This document shows positions 33,077-42,065 of a stretch of 64,000 nucleotides of DNA, in pieces. The DNA is taken from positions 1,178,001 to 1,242,000 of the forward strand of contig JADJXK010000001.1 in NCBI GenBank assembly GCA_016710325.1, in the 5' to 3' direction. The stretch is from Candidatus Leptofilum proximum (GTDB lineage Bacteria > Chloroflexota > Anaerolineae > Promineifilales > Promineifilaceae). Position 1 is the first letter of the stretch, and every line of letters starts with the position of its first letter. Under the pieces are notes generated by a model that ran no database searches, had not been told where the DNA came from, and saw only the letters and a list, made by a program, of their open reading frames with translations. The position numbers and the translations under genes were made by a program.

Positions 33077-36055
33077 TTACGGCCGTTCCTCTAACACCTG
33101 CCATACCCGCACCAAACCCTCGCTGCCTACCCCGGCCACGCTCAGGCCATCAGGTGACCAGGCCAGGTTGCCGCTGCGGGGGTGCAGCGTCAAGGCAGCA
33201 TCGATTGGTTCCCCGCTGCTGGCATCGTAGAAACGGCCGCTGCCTGCCAATACCGCCGCCAAAATCGTATCGTCAGCCGAAAACGCCAGGCTGCGCACGC
33301 TCACCTGCACGTTCCAATCCAACACAGGCACATCGTCTGCGGTTGTGGGAAAGGACCATAGTAGAATCCGGCCCGTGTTGTCGCCGGTGGCAAAGGCCCC
33401 GCTGTCGCCGCGCCAGGCAGCGGCCGTTACGAGCGCATCGTGCCAGTTCAGCGTCACCGACAGGCGCAAATGATCCGGCGGGCGCAGCTGCACCAACCCC
33501 GTCTGGCCGGTGGCCACCATCTCTTCGCCGTTGGGCGACCGCGCCACAAACAGCACCTGCCCCAGCGAATTGACCGGAAAGGGGCGTATTTGCTCGCCGC
33601 TGGCCACATCCCACAGCCGCAGGGTCATGTCGTGGCTGCTGGAAGCCACCACCGTGCCGTCGGGCGACCAGCTCACGGCCGTTACCGTCCCACCATGCCC
33701 GCTAAACGACTGCACCAGGCGGCCCGTCTCCGCTTCCCAGACGCGCACCCCGGCCTCGGTACGGCCGTTGCTGGCAATCAGCGCGCCGTCGGGCGACCAG
33801 GCCACCATGCCGACACCGCCCTCGTGCCCGCCCAACACCGCCAGCACCGCCTGCGCCGCCACGTCCCAGACCAAAATCGTGCCTTCATTGGTGCCTACCG
33901 CCAGCCGGGTGCTGTCCGGCGACCAGGTAACCGAGCTGGCCAGAGCGTACTGCGTGTACCGGTTCAGCACGCCCACGGCCGATCCATCGGCCCGGTTCCA
34001 CAGCACCACCGTGCCATCTCGCCCGCCCAGCGAGAGCAGCTGCCCGCTTTCCGCCAGCCAGAACAGCTGCCCCACCGCCGCCTGCCGACCAAACGTAAGC
34101 TGCGGCGTGCGCTCGTTGATGCTGCAAAGGCGTAGACGGCCGTCTTCACTGCCGGTGGCCACGGTTTCATCATCCAGCCAGACGATGGCCAGCGGATCCC
34201 CCCCACCGCCGCAGCTGACCGTCTGCAGCTGGCCATTGCTCACCGTTTCCAGCCGCACCGTGCCGTCTACACCCGCCGTGGCCAGGCGGCTGCCGTCGGG
34301 CGACCAGGCCAGCCCGTGCACGCCGTTTTGCCGGAACGAATTACGCTCCTCGCCCGTGCCGTCCATGCTGCGGAACCAGATGCTGCTGCTGGCGCTGCCC
34401 GAGGCAAAGGCCAGCCCATCGGGCGACCACGCCAGCTGGCTGATCGCCGCCGTGTGATCGTTCCAACTGGCAGCCGGTTCGGCCTGGTTGATGGGCCACA
34501 GCTGCACCTGCCCGCTGGCGCTGCCCACCAGCAGCTGCGTGCTGTCTGGCGACCAGGCCAGGGCCGTGGCGCTGCCCGGAAGCTGGTTCACCGGGCTGCC
34601 GTCGGCGCTGTTCCAGACAGAGATCGTTTGGTTAGAGGCGCTGCCTGCCAGCAAACGGCCGTCCGGCGACCAGGCAATCTCACGCACCTCACCCTCTACC
34701 AGCACGCCCTGCGGAGCAAAGTCCGGCAGCTGAAACAGGGCAATGCCCGCCGACGTGGCCGCCGCCAGCTGCGTACCGTCCGGGCTGACGGCCACGTGAT
34801 GCAGCGTCTCCATACTGCCGACCAGCCGGGCCACCTCGCTCAGGCTGCCAAGGTTGCCCGCAGACAGCGGCACAGCCACCGGGGCCAGGGTAGCCGTGGG
34901 TGTCGCCGTGGGTGCGGCGGTGGGGGTGATGCCTGGGGCGAGGGTGGCAGGAACGGCCGTTTGCGTGGGGATAGTTGTGGCAGTGGGCGGAACGGCCGTA
35001 GCAGTTGTTGTGGCAGTAGCGGGCAAAGCCACCAGGGCAGCGACGGTCGCCGTGGGCAGTGGCTGGTTTTGCCCGTTGTTCAGCAGCCAAAAGATAGTAC
35101 CGCCCAGCAGCACCAGCACCCCCAGGGCGGCAAAAATGGGCCAGCGCCGGGGCGCCGCGGGCCGCAGTTCCGGCTCCGGCTGTAGGCCCAAATCCGGCAA
35201 AATGGGCTGGCTGCTGGTTCCGGCCTCGGCGGGCAGCGCCGCCAGCGACTCGACGTTTTCCAGGTCGGCCAGCAGCGCGGCGGCGGTTTGGTAGCGCTGA
35301 TCCGGTTCTTTGTGCAGCGCCTTGTGCATGATGGTACGGCAGCCCTCGGGCAGCGCCGGGTTCACCTCAAGAATATCCGGCGGCTGTTCCATGACGTGCT
35401 TCAGGGCCAGGGCCAGCGAGGCATCGGCGTCAAACGGCCGCTGCCCGGTGAGCATCTGAAACAGGATGATGCCCAGGGAATAGATGTCGGAACGGCCGTC
35501 AATCGACTTTTTGCTGCTGACCTGCTCCGGGCTCATGTAGGCTGGCGTGCCAACCAGGCCGCCCGCCGTCAGTGTCATGCTGCTTTCAGCCGACTTTACG
35601 ATGCCAAAATCAGCGATGCGCGGCACGCCGTAAGCGTCAAACAAAATGTTGTCTGGCTTCAGGTCGCGGTGCACCATGTTCAGCCGGTGCGTCATGTCCA
35701 GCGCCGGGGCGATTTGGCGCAAAATGTCGGTTGCTTCCGCCAGGGAGAGCGGCCCATTTTCCAGCCGTTTGCCCAGCGTGCCGCCTTCCATCAGCGGCAT
35801 CACCAGGAAGAGCGAGCCTTCATCTTCGCCAAAGTCGTAAATGGGCACGATGCCGGGGTGATCGATTTTGGCCACCGCCTGCGCCTCGCGCTCAAAGCGG
35901 CGGCGAAACTTGAGGTCGTGCAGCAGACGTCTGTCCAGCAGCTTCAGCGCCACCTCGCGCCGAAAATTTGGGTCGTAAGCATGGTACACGCTGCCCATAC
36001 CCCCCTGCCCCAGCTTGGTTTTGATGATGTAACGGCCGAATGTTTTCTCAGTCAT
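33077..36055 (-). CDS. Receptor-like Ser/Thr protein kinase with WD40 propeller (copy 1)
   Basis: 992 residues. PknB-like kinase domain (about 8-270) with glycine loop GQGGMGSVY, VALKLL lysine, HRDLKPDN catalytic loop and DFG; all catalytic residues are present. One membrane segment (about 310-330) and a Thr/Pro/Ala linker rich in ATPT words lead to a large domain (about 400-992) with about a dozen WD40 repeats, each marked by WSPDG or a variant. The propeller should lie outside the membrane and the kinase inside, allowing signal-dependent phosphorylation of cytosolic proteins. A paralogue follows upstream on the same strand. Some WSPDG repeats are encoded around ACGGCCGT octamers. Confidence 0.92.
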   Translation of the reverse strand: MTEKTFGRYIIKTKLGQGGMGSVYHAYDPNFRREVALKLLDRRLLHDLKFRRRFEREAQAVAKIDHPGIVPIYDFGEDEGSLFLVMPLMEGGTLGKRLENGPLSLAEATDILRQIAPALDMTHRLNMVHRDLKPDNILFDAYGVPRIADFGIVKSAESSMTLTAGGLVGTPAYMSPEQVSSKKSIDGRSDIYSLGIILFQMLTGQRPFDADASLALALKHVMEQPPDILEVNPALPEGCRTIMHKALHKEPDQRYQTAAALLADLENVESLAALPAEAGTSSQPILPDLGLQPEPELRPAAPRRWPIFAALGVLVLLGGTIFWLLNNGQNQPLPTATVAALVALPATATTTATAVPPTATTIPTQTAVPATLAPGITPTAAPTATPTATLAPVAVPLSAGNLGSLSEVARLVGSMETLHHVAVSPDGTQLAAATSAGIALFQLPDFAPQGVLVEGEVREIAWSPDGRLLAGSASNQTISVWNSADGSPVNQLPGSATALAWSPDSTQLLVGSASGQVQLWPINQAEPAASWNDHTAAISQLAWSPDGLAFASGSASSSIWFRSMDGTGEERNSFRQNGVHGLAWSPDGSRLATAGVDGTVRLETVSNGQLQTVSCGGGGDPLAIVWLDDETVATGSEDGRLRLCSINERTPQLTFGRQAAVGQLFWLAESGQLLSLGGRDGTVVLWNRADGSAVGVLNRYTQYALASSVTWSPDSTRLAVGTNEGTILVWDVAAQAVLAVLGGHEGGVGMVAWSPDGALIASNGRTEAGVRVWEAETGRLVQSFSGHGGTVTAVSWSPDGTVVASSSHDMTLRLWDVASGEQIRPFPVNSLGQVLFVARSPNGEEMVATGQTGLVQLRPPDHLRLSVTLNWHDALVTAAAWRGDSGAFATGDNTGRILLWSFPTTADDVPVLDWNVQVSVRSLAFSADDTILAAVLAGSGRFYDASSGEPIDAALTLHPRSGNLAWSPDGLSVAGVGSEGLVRVWQVLEERP

Positions 36056-36085
36056 GGGTTTGGTTGGGTAATCTCGCTTTTATTC

Positions 36086-36152
36086 GTGATGCGTGAAACG
36101 TGAAACGTGACGGTTAACTCGATCCCTTTCACGTTTCACGTTTCACGTTTCA
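36086..36152. repeat. GTGAAACGTGAA inverted repeat between the two kinase genes
   Basis: GCGTGAAACGTGAAACGTGA faces TTTCACGTTTCACGTTTCA across a 25-base spacer. Same word family as the core of 6891-7010 and the elements at 40980 and 43429. Confidence 0.75.
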
Positions 36153-36185
36153 GCCGGTACTTTACACAGTGATAAACGGCCTACC

Positions 36186-39100
36186 CTACGGCGCAATCAT
36201 AAAAATCTGCACCGTCTGGCCATCCCCGGCCACTACCGCCAGCCGCTGGCCGTTCGGCGACAGCGCCAGGTAGCTGTGCCGCCCCACAAAGGTGCTGCGC
36301 GAGCCAACCGCGTGGCCATTGGATATTTCCACAGGCAGTGGCGGATCGGCATCGGTGATGCGGTTGCTGCTGCCGGGCTGCCAGGCGCGCAGGTTGCCGC
36401 TGCTGCCTAGCGTGAGCAGCGTGATGCTGTCGGGCAAAATGGCCATGTCCACCAGGCCGCTTGGATCCACCCCAGACACAAGAAAGTCGAGCGAGCTGCT
36501 GGCGCTGTCGAACACGATGGCGTTCCAGATGTGCACCTCACCCGTGTCGCGGGCGGCGGTGATGATGCGGCTGTTGTCCGGCGTCCATAAAAAACGGGCC
36601 ACGTCCAGCGTCCGGGTGGCCAGCTGGAAAAAGCTCAGTATGCTGCCGGTGGTGGCATCCAGCACCTGGATGCCGCCGCTGCCCGACCAACCGCCAATGG
36701 CCAGCCTGGTACCATCCAGCGAAAAGGCCACGTCGGACACGCGGATCATCGGGTGGCTGCGTCGCCATAATTCGCTGCGGCTGTCCAGATCCCACACACG
36801 CACATGCCCGGCCTCGTCCCACTCGTCGCTGGTGACGGCCGCCAGCAGATTGCCCTGGATGGACCAGGTTAAAGCGCGCACCGGGGCGGCTTCGGTCAGA
36901 ATGTATTGCTCCTGCCCGGTGGCGGCATCCCAAATGCGGATCGTCTCATCGGACCCAGCGGTGGCCAGGAAACGGCCGTCTGGCGACCACACCACGTCAT
37001 TCACCGGCTGGTAACCATTGCCACCGCCAACACGCGGACCGCGAATGATGTGCCCCACCAGCGCCTGAACCACGGCGCCGCTGCTGGCGTCCCAGATGCG
37101 CACCACGTCGTCGCTGCCCAAAACGGCCAGCCGCGTGTTGTCCGGCGACCAGGCCAGGGTGCGGATTTCGCCCGTGGTGCCGTAGCTGCCCAGCAGGGCC
37201 AGCGGCTGCCGTGCCGCCACGTCCCAGACACGCACCAGCTGGTCCAATCCGCCCAGGGTGAGCAACTGATCATTGTTGACCCAGTTGATGGCGCTGGTCT
37301 GGAAATGGCCGGGCAGCTGGTACAGCTCTTCTCCGGCGGCCGCGTCCCACAGCCGCACGGTGGCCAGGTCGGCGGTGAGCAGCAAACGGCCGTCGGGCGA
37401 CCATTGCACCACGTCAATCGGTTCGCTGTGACCGCGAAACTGCTGGAGGGTGGTACGGCCGTTCACGTCCCACAGCCGCATCGTCTCATCATCACTCACC
37501 GAGAGCAGCCAGTCCGGGTTGGTGGGCGACCAGGAGAGGCTGCGCACCGTGGAGGTGTGACCCGTCAGCGTGAAATCGCCGCTGCCTTCGGCGGTGCGCA
37601 CCTCGATGTTGCTGCCCGCGGCCAGGGCCAGGCGGCTGCTGTCTGGGAACCAGGCAATGGCCGAAACGTTGATCCGGCGGTCCAGCTGTGCGCCGCTGGC
37701 GACATCCCACCACATGGCCAGGGTGCCAAAGCTGCTGTGCAGAGCCAGTTTTGTGCCGTCGGGCGACCAGTGCACGCTGTCTACGTTGGTGGCCATGCCG
37801 CTAAACGTGGCCTGCTCGGTAGCAGTCCCCTCGCCGCCAATTTGCCAGAGGCGGCCGGTGTCGTCGGTGCTGCTGCTGGCCAGCAGGCTGGGGTCCGTGG
37901 GCGACCAGGCCAGGTCGGTGATACGTTCACGGTGACTGGCCAGCACGGCGGGCGTGGTCCATTCGCCCACTGTCCAGAGGTAAATTTGCCCATCGCTTAA
38001 ACCGGCGGCCAGGAAACGGCCGTCGGGCGACCAGCGCAGCATAGTGGCGGGGGTGGTGCCGTCCAGCAGCGGGGTGAGCGCGCCGTCATCGCGCTGCCAC
38101 AGGGCCAGGCCGCCGTCGGTGGGGGCAATGGCCAGCAGGCGGCTGTCGGCTGACCAGAAGGTGAGGCTGGTGGTTTGGGTGAGAACGGCCGTTTCCTGCA
38201 GCGGCGCCAGGTCGGGCAGCGTAAACAGCTGCAAACCAGGGCTGCCCGCAATGGCCGCCAGGGCACCATCGGGCGAGACGGCCAGATCGGACAAAACACC
38301 CGCAGTTTGCAGGCGGCGCACGGCCGTGAGCCCGGCCAGGTTGTTAAAACCCAGGCTGGCGGGAGTGGGCGTGGGGGGAACGGGCGTGGTGGTGAAGGTG
38401 GGTGTGGCGCTGGGAACGGCCGTCGGCGATGGCGTGAAGGTGGGGGTCGGTGTGGGCGTAAAGGTCGGCGTGGCCGTTGGGGTAAAGGTCGGTGTGGGGG
38501 TTGGGGTGAAGGTGGGCGTGAAGGTTGGTGTCGGCGTAAAGGTGCTGGTGGGTGTCAGGATTCCCGCGGCGACCAGGGCTGGCGGTGCGGCTTCGGGGCC
38601 AATCCAGCCGCGGTTCAGCGCAAAGCCGCCACCGCCACCCAGCAGGAGCAGCACGCCCACGATGCTGCCCAACCAGACGCTCCAGCGGCGTTGGGTCTGG
38701 CGGCGTACGATCTGGCGGGCGGTGGACAGTTCTTTGACAAGGGAATCGGCCGTAGGAAACCGCTCCTCCGGATTTTTGGCCATCGCTTTGCTGACAATCT
38801 CGTCGCAGCCGGGCGGCAGATGCTGGTGATAGCGGCTGATGCGCGGCACGGGGGCCATGATGTGCTGCATCATCACCTGGAGCGGCGTTTCGGCTTCGTA
38901 GGGGCGGCTGCCGGTGAGCATTTCAAACAGCACCACCCCAAGCGAGTAGATGTCGGAACGGCCGTCTACCGGGCGGTCACCCTGGGCCTGTTCCGGGCTG
39001 ACGTAATGCGGCGTGCCGATGGCCGTCTCCCCGGTCAGCGTGGCGTGGGTTTCCCCCATCTTGGCAATGCCAAAGTCAGACAAAAAGGGCTGGCCGTACT

Positions 39101-39518
39101 GGTCAAATAAAATATTGTCCGGCTTGAGGTCGCGATGCACGATGCCCATCTGGTGGGCAGCGTCCAGGGCGCTGGCTACACCGGTCAGCACGGGCAGCGC
39201 CTGGGCCACCGTCAGCGGGCCCTGGGCCAATTTGTCCTTCAGCGAACCGCCCTGCATCAGGCGCATCACCAGGTAGGGCTGGCCCTCGTGGTTGCCGTAA
39301 TCGTACACCTCTACCACGTTGGGATGTTTGAGCTGGGCAATAGTTTCGGCTTCCCGTTGGAAGCGTGCGTGCAGATCAGACCGGTCCAGCAAGGGTTGGG
39401 GCAGAACCTTCAGGGCAACCTCGCGGCGCGTGCGCGGATCATACGCGCGGTAGACCGTCGCCATCCCGCCACGACCCAGCTCCCCCTGGATTTCGTACCG
39501 CCCAATCACGTCTGTCAT
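36186..39518 (-). CDS. Receptor-like Ser/Thr protein kinase with WD40 propeller (copy 2)
   Basis: 1110 residues, same architecture as copy 1: kinase (about 7-265; GRGGMATVY, VALKVL, HRDLKPDN, SDFGIAKMG), a membrane helix (about 283-305), a striking TPTFTPT linker (about 318-390) and about 14 WD40 repeats. The Thr-Pro linker is made from repeated codons and is probably length-variable. The kinase is expected to face the cytosol and the propeller the outside. It is upstream of copy 1 in the same direction and separated by a 130-bp repeat-bearing gap, so both may be co-expressed. Substrates are unknown; the PP2C-like protein at 61345-63573 is a conceivable counterpart. Confidence 0.92.
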   Translation of the reverse strand: MTDVIGRYEIQGELGRGGMATVYRAYDPRTRREVALKVLPQPLLDRSDLHARFQREAETIAQLKHPNVVEVYDYGNHEGQPYLVMRLMQGGSLKDKLAQGPLTVAQALPVLTGVASALDAAHQMGIVHRDLKPDNILFDQYGQPFLSDFGIAKMGETHATLTGETAIGTPHYVSPEQAQGDRPVDGRSDIYSLGVVLFEMLTGSRPYEAETPLQVMMQHIMAPVPRISRYHQHLPPGCDEIVSKAMAKNPEERFPTADSLVKELSTARQIVRRQTQRRWSVWLGSIVGVLLLLGGGGGFALNRGWIGPEAAPPALVAAGILTPTSTFTPTPTFTPTFTPTPTPTFTPTATPTFTPTPTPTFTPSPTAVPSATPTFTTTPVPPTPTPASLGFNNLAGLTAVRRLQTAGVLSDLAVSPDGALAAIAGSPGLQLFTLPDLAPLQETAVLTQTTSLTFWSADSRLLAIAPTDGGLALWQRDDGALTPLLDGTTPATMLRWSPDGRFLAAGLSDGQIYLWTVGEWTTPAVLASHRERITDLAWSPTDPSLLASSSTDDTGRLWQIGGEGTATEQATFSGMATNVDSVHWSPDGTKLALHSSFGTLAMWWDVASGAQLDRRINVSAIAWFPDSSRLALAAGSNIEVRTAEGSGDFTLTGHTSTVRSLSWSPTNPDWLLSVSDDETMRLWDVNGRTTLQQFRGHSEPIDVVQWSPDGRLLLTADLATVRLWDAAAGEELYQLPGHFQTSAINWVNNDQLLTLGGLDQLVRVWDVAARQPLALLGSYGTTGEIRTLAWSPDNTRLAVLGSDDVVRIWDASSGAVVQALVGHIIRGPRVGGGNGYQPVNDVVWSPDGRFLATAGSDETIRIWDAATGQEQYILTEAAPVRALTWSIQGNLLAAVTSDEWDEAGHVRVWDLDSRSELWRRSHPMIRVSDVAFSLDGTRLAIGGWSGSGGIQVLDATTGSILSFFQLATRTLDVARFLWTPDNSRIITAARDTGEVHIWNAIVFDSASSSLDFLVSGVDPSGLVDMAILPDSITLLTLGSSGNLRAWQPGSSNRITDADPPLPVEISNGHAVGSRSTFVGRHSYLALSPNGQRLAVVAGDGQTVQIFMIAP

Positions 39519-39600
39519 TCTTTTTTTCCTACGTGGTGCTTACGAGATGGGTCAATGATGCCAGATTATGAGCAGCGTGACAACGGGCAATTCGTTAGAC

Positions 39601-39629
39601 TTGACAGTCTAGACCTTCTGGTCTAAAAT
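39601..39629 (+). promoter_or_regulatory. Consensus promoter with TetR-type operator in the spacer
   Basis: TTGACA (39601-39606), 17-bp spacer, TAAAAT (39624-39629). The spacer contains the dyad TAGACC-TTCT-GGTCTA (39610-39625), similar to operators of LmrA/QdoR-type TetR repressors (a family comparison from memory). The regulator is not in the window. Confidence 0.7.
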
Positions 39630-39646
39630 ACAAGGCGTATCGCTTC

Positions 39647-39781
39647 ATGAACGATTCAGCTGCTCAACCAGCCAATTTTTATCAAGCAAAGCAAGTCCCA
39701 ATTTTGGGGCTTTTTCAATTCAGGTTCTTTGGGATTTTCTGGGGTTTGCACCGAACAAACGCGAATTATCACGAAAATTAG
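39647..39781 (+). CDS. Possible 44-codon leader peptide
   Basis: The first ATG after the promoter at 39601 opens a 44-codon frame beginning MNDSAAQPANFYQAKQ and ending inside the following dispersed repeat. The terminator-like hairpin at 39694-39715 lies within it. AAGG is 11 bases upstream. It could be the remnant of a gene interrupted by the repeat, a leader peptide, or not translated. Confidence 0.25.
   Translation: MNDSAAQPANFYQAKQVPILGLFQFRFFGIFWGLHRTNANYHEN
39694..39715 (+). terminator. Intrinsic terminator or attenuator close to the promoter
   Basis: AGTCCCAA-TT-TTGGGGCT forms an 8-bp stem followed by TTTT. It lies about 80 bases after the expected start of transcription from the promoter at 39601-39629 and 145 bases before the hydrolase gene, so it would give a short RNA unless read through. 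Confidence 0.5.
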
Positions 39782-39838
39782 CGTTAATTCGGGCTAATTC
39801 GGTGCAAAAAACAGGTTGACCCTGCCAAATCCTAAAGA
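39719..39838. repeat. Composite inverted repeat with GCACCGAA core
   Basis: Outer left arm GGTTCTTTGGGATTTTC and GGGGTTTGCA, core arms GCACCGAA / TTCGGTGC around GCGAATTATCACG words, outer right arm ending ATCCTAAAGACCC. The outer arms match those of 6891-7010, while the core is entirely different. Confidence 0.7.
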
Positions 39839-39860
39839 CCCTCAATTCAGGAGGTGGGAA

Positions 39861-40982
39861 ATGAATCTTCCCCTGGGTTATCAACCGTTTCACAAGGAAA
39901 AATTTTTCAACTACCAGATGAACCGGCTGCACGCGCTGGGTTATGCGCGGCAGGCGGACATCAAGCAGGCGGCCAGCCAGATCAAGACGCGAGATGATTA
40001 TGTGCGGGTGTTTTTGCAGCTGGCGGAGGAGGCGAAGGGAGACGGCCGTTTCCAAAACGCCGCCTTCTACCTGCGTGCTGCCGAATTTTTTGCCCCGCAC
40101 ACCTCGCCGCAGCGTAAGGCCATCTACCAGGAGTTCCAGGAAACGTTCTACCAGGCGTTTGCCGACGAGGGCATTGTGCGGCATGAGGTTCCGTATAACG
40201 GCCGCTGCCTGCCCGCCATGGAACTCCAGCCCGCCACCCAGCCAAGCCAGGGCACCATCCTGCTCTTTGGCGGCTTTGATTCGCTGATCGAGGAATTTTT
40301 TGTGGTGTGGAAGTTTTTTGCCCAGGCGGGCTACCACGTGGTTGCCTTTGAAGGACCAGGGCAAGGCGGTGCACGCCAGCTCTACGACCTGGCCTTTGAC
40401 CACGACTGGGAAAAACCAGTTTCCACGATTCTGGACTACTTTGGGATTGAAGCGGCCACGCTCATTGGCATTTCGATGGGCGGCTATTGGGGCATTCGTG
40501 CCGCCGCCTACGAAAAACGCATCACAAAAGTCATCGCCTGGTCGCCGGTGTACGACTGGCTGGAGCAGATTCCCGGCTTTGCCCAAACGCTTGTGCGGCA
40601 GATGGTGAAGTGGGACGGGCTGATGAACCCGACCATTCGCCTGCGCATGCGCCTCTTTCCCATCCTGGACCATGCCGTGAACCAGGCGATGTTTATGGTG
40701 AAGGGCGAGCAGCCGATGGATGCTGTGCACTGGCTGCTGGGCATGAACCGCCAGCACATCAGCAGCGACAAAGTGACCCAAGACGTGCTGCTGGTCGGCG
40801 GCGAAAACGACACCTTCCAGCCGGTGAAGCTGCTGCACAAGCAGGCCAAGGCACTGACCAACGCCCGTTCGGTCACCAGCCGCATCTTCACCGCCGCCGA
40901 AAAAGCCGACATGCACTGCCAGATGGGCAACCTGAAGCTGGCGCTGACGGAAATGGAGGCGTGGATTCAAGGGAAGAAATGA
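39861..40982 (+). CDS. Alpha/beta hydrolase (FrsA / dipeptidyl-peptidase-like)
   Basis: 373 residues. The start at 39861 is fixed by AGGAGGTG at normal spacing. An N-terminal helical region of about 130 residues precedes the hydrolase core: GTILLFGGFDS (oxyanion strand), the nucleophile elbow GISMGGYWG, and late Asp/His in LLVGGENDTF and ADMHCQ. Such proteins hydrolyse esters or peptides; members with this helical N-terminus include FrsA-like esterases. It is preceded by a regulated promoter (39601) with an operator for a repressor, and its TGA stop lies inside a GTGAAACGTGAA repeat. Confidence 0.8.
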   Translation: MNLPLGYQPFHKEKFFNYQMNRLHALGYARQADIKQAASQIKTRDDYVRVFLQLAEEAKGDGRFQNAAFYLRAAEFFAPHTSPQRKAIYQEFQETFYQAFADEGIVRHEVPYNGRCLPAMELQPATQPSQGTILLFGGFDSLIEEFFVVWKFFAQAGYHVVAFEGPGQGGARQLYDLAFDHDWEKPVSTILDYFGIEAATLIGISMGGYWGIRAAAYEKRITKVIAWSPVYDWLEQIPGFAQTLVRQMVKWDGLMNPTIRLRMRLFPILDHAVNQAMFMVKGEQPMDAVHWLLGMNRQHISSDKVTQDVLLVGGENDTFQPVKLLHKQAKALTNARSVTSRIFTAAEKADMHCQMGNLKLALTEMEAWIQGKK

Positions 40983-41034
40983 AACGTGAAATGTGAAACG
41001 TGATGGCCTCTTCTCACGTTTCACATTTCACGCA
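40980..41034. repeat. GTGAAACGTGAA inverted repeat after the hydrolase
   Basis: TGAAACGTGAAATGTGAAACG and its complement are separated by a 14-base loop. The hydrolase stop codon TGA is the first triplet of the repeat. It lies between convergent genes and may serve as a bidirectional terminator. Confidence 0.7.
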
Positions 41035-41063
41035 ACGGCCGTTGCTGCCCGTTAGCTTTGCCA

Positions 41064-41987
41064 CTATTCTGACTGCAGGCTACCTGGTGAGATGATATCC
41101 TCCAGCGCAATCTGCACCGTTTGGAATTGGATGTTTACCGTTTCGTGAATATCGATCCCATACCCCCCGGCCATCGTCACGGCGACAGGCACGCCAGCCT
41201 GGCGGCACCTGGCCAGCACCAGCCGGTCGCGTGTGCCGATACCGGCTTGGGTCAGAGCCAACCGCCCCAGCCGATCCCCCTCATGTACATCGGCACCAGC
41301 CAGGTAGACAACCAGTTCGGGCCTTGCCAGTGCCATGGCACTTTCCAGCCCCGTATGGAGCGCCGCTAAGTAGGCTTCATCGCCGGTTTTGTCTGGCAGG
41401 CCGATGTCCAAATCACTGGGAAACTTACGATAGGGGAAGTTTTTTTCGGCATGAATGGAGAAGGTAAATATCGAATTGTCACCACTGGCGATTTCGGCCG
41501 TGCCGTTCCCTTGATGAACATCGCAGTCCACCACCAGCGCCCGGCGCAGGCGCCCTTCGGCCTGCATCACGCGCAGGGCCACCATCACGTCGTTAAATAC
41601 ACAAAACCCCTGGCCCTCACTGCGACAGGCATGATGGGTACCACCTCCCAGAGAAAGGGCAATGCCTTCCCGGAGCGCAATGCGGCAAACGGCCGTTGTC
41701 GCCCCCACCGAACAGCGCACCCGTTCCACCAGTTCCGGCGACCAGGGCAGGCCAATGCGGCGGATTTGATCTGGAGTGAGACGGCCGTTCAGCACACGAT
41801 CCACGTAATCGGCCGTGTGGGCTTTGCGTAAATGGAACACAGCAGCCGGGGAGGGTACCCGCAGTTCGGCATTGGCCAGCCCGGTATCGGCTGTAATGCG
41901 CTGACGCAGCAGCCTGTACTTTTCGACTGGAAAACGATGTCCTGCCGACAGGGGAAAGGTGATGTGGTCGTAGGTGAATATTTTCAC
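41064..41987 (-). CDS. Histone deacetylase-like amidohydrolase (AcuC/HDAC superfamily)
   Basis: 307 residues with the complete zinc-hydrolase signature: the His pair in GGGTHHACRSEGQGFCVFND, zinc ligands Asp and His in DCDVHQGNGT, a third ligand in AGADVHEGD and the transition-state Tyr in GGYG. Bacterial members remove acetyl groups from acetyl-polyamines, acetoin-pathway proteins (AcuC acts on acetyl-CoA synthetase) or other small amides. Histones are not expected. The gene starts with GTG (41987) and follows two other minus-strand genes with a 78-base gap, so it may be the last of a three-gene unit. Substrate cannot be chosen from sequence. Confidence 0.88.
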   Translation of the reverse strand: MKIFTYDHITFPLSAGHRFPVEKYRLLRQRITADTGLANAELRVPSPAAVFHLRKAHTADYVDRVLNGRLTPDQIRRIGLPWSPELVERVRCSVGATTAVCRIALREGIALSLGGGTHHACRSEGQGFCVFNDVMVALRVMQAEGRLRRALVVDCDVHQGNGTAEIASGDNSIFTFSIHAEKNFPYRKFPSDLDIGLPDKTGDEAYLAALHTGLESAMALARPELVVYLAGADVHEGDRLGRLALTQAGIGTRDRLVLARCRQAGVPVAVTMAGGYGIDIHETVNIQFQTVQIALEDIISPGSLQSE

Positions 41988-42065
41988 GGAAATTGCTGTT
42001 TTACGGCCGTTGTTTGATAAACATCTTTGCGATTACCCTGGCATAGAAAGGTTGCGGGCGAAGAT

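Noticed and set aside
38175..39110. 311-codon plus-strand frame opposite the second Ser/Thr kinase
   Set aside because: It includes a Gly/Arg repeat that is only the reverse of the Thr-Pro linker codons; no start signal or domain.
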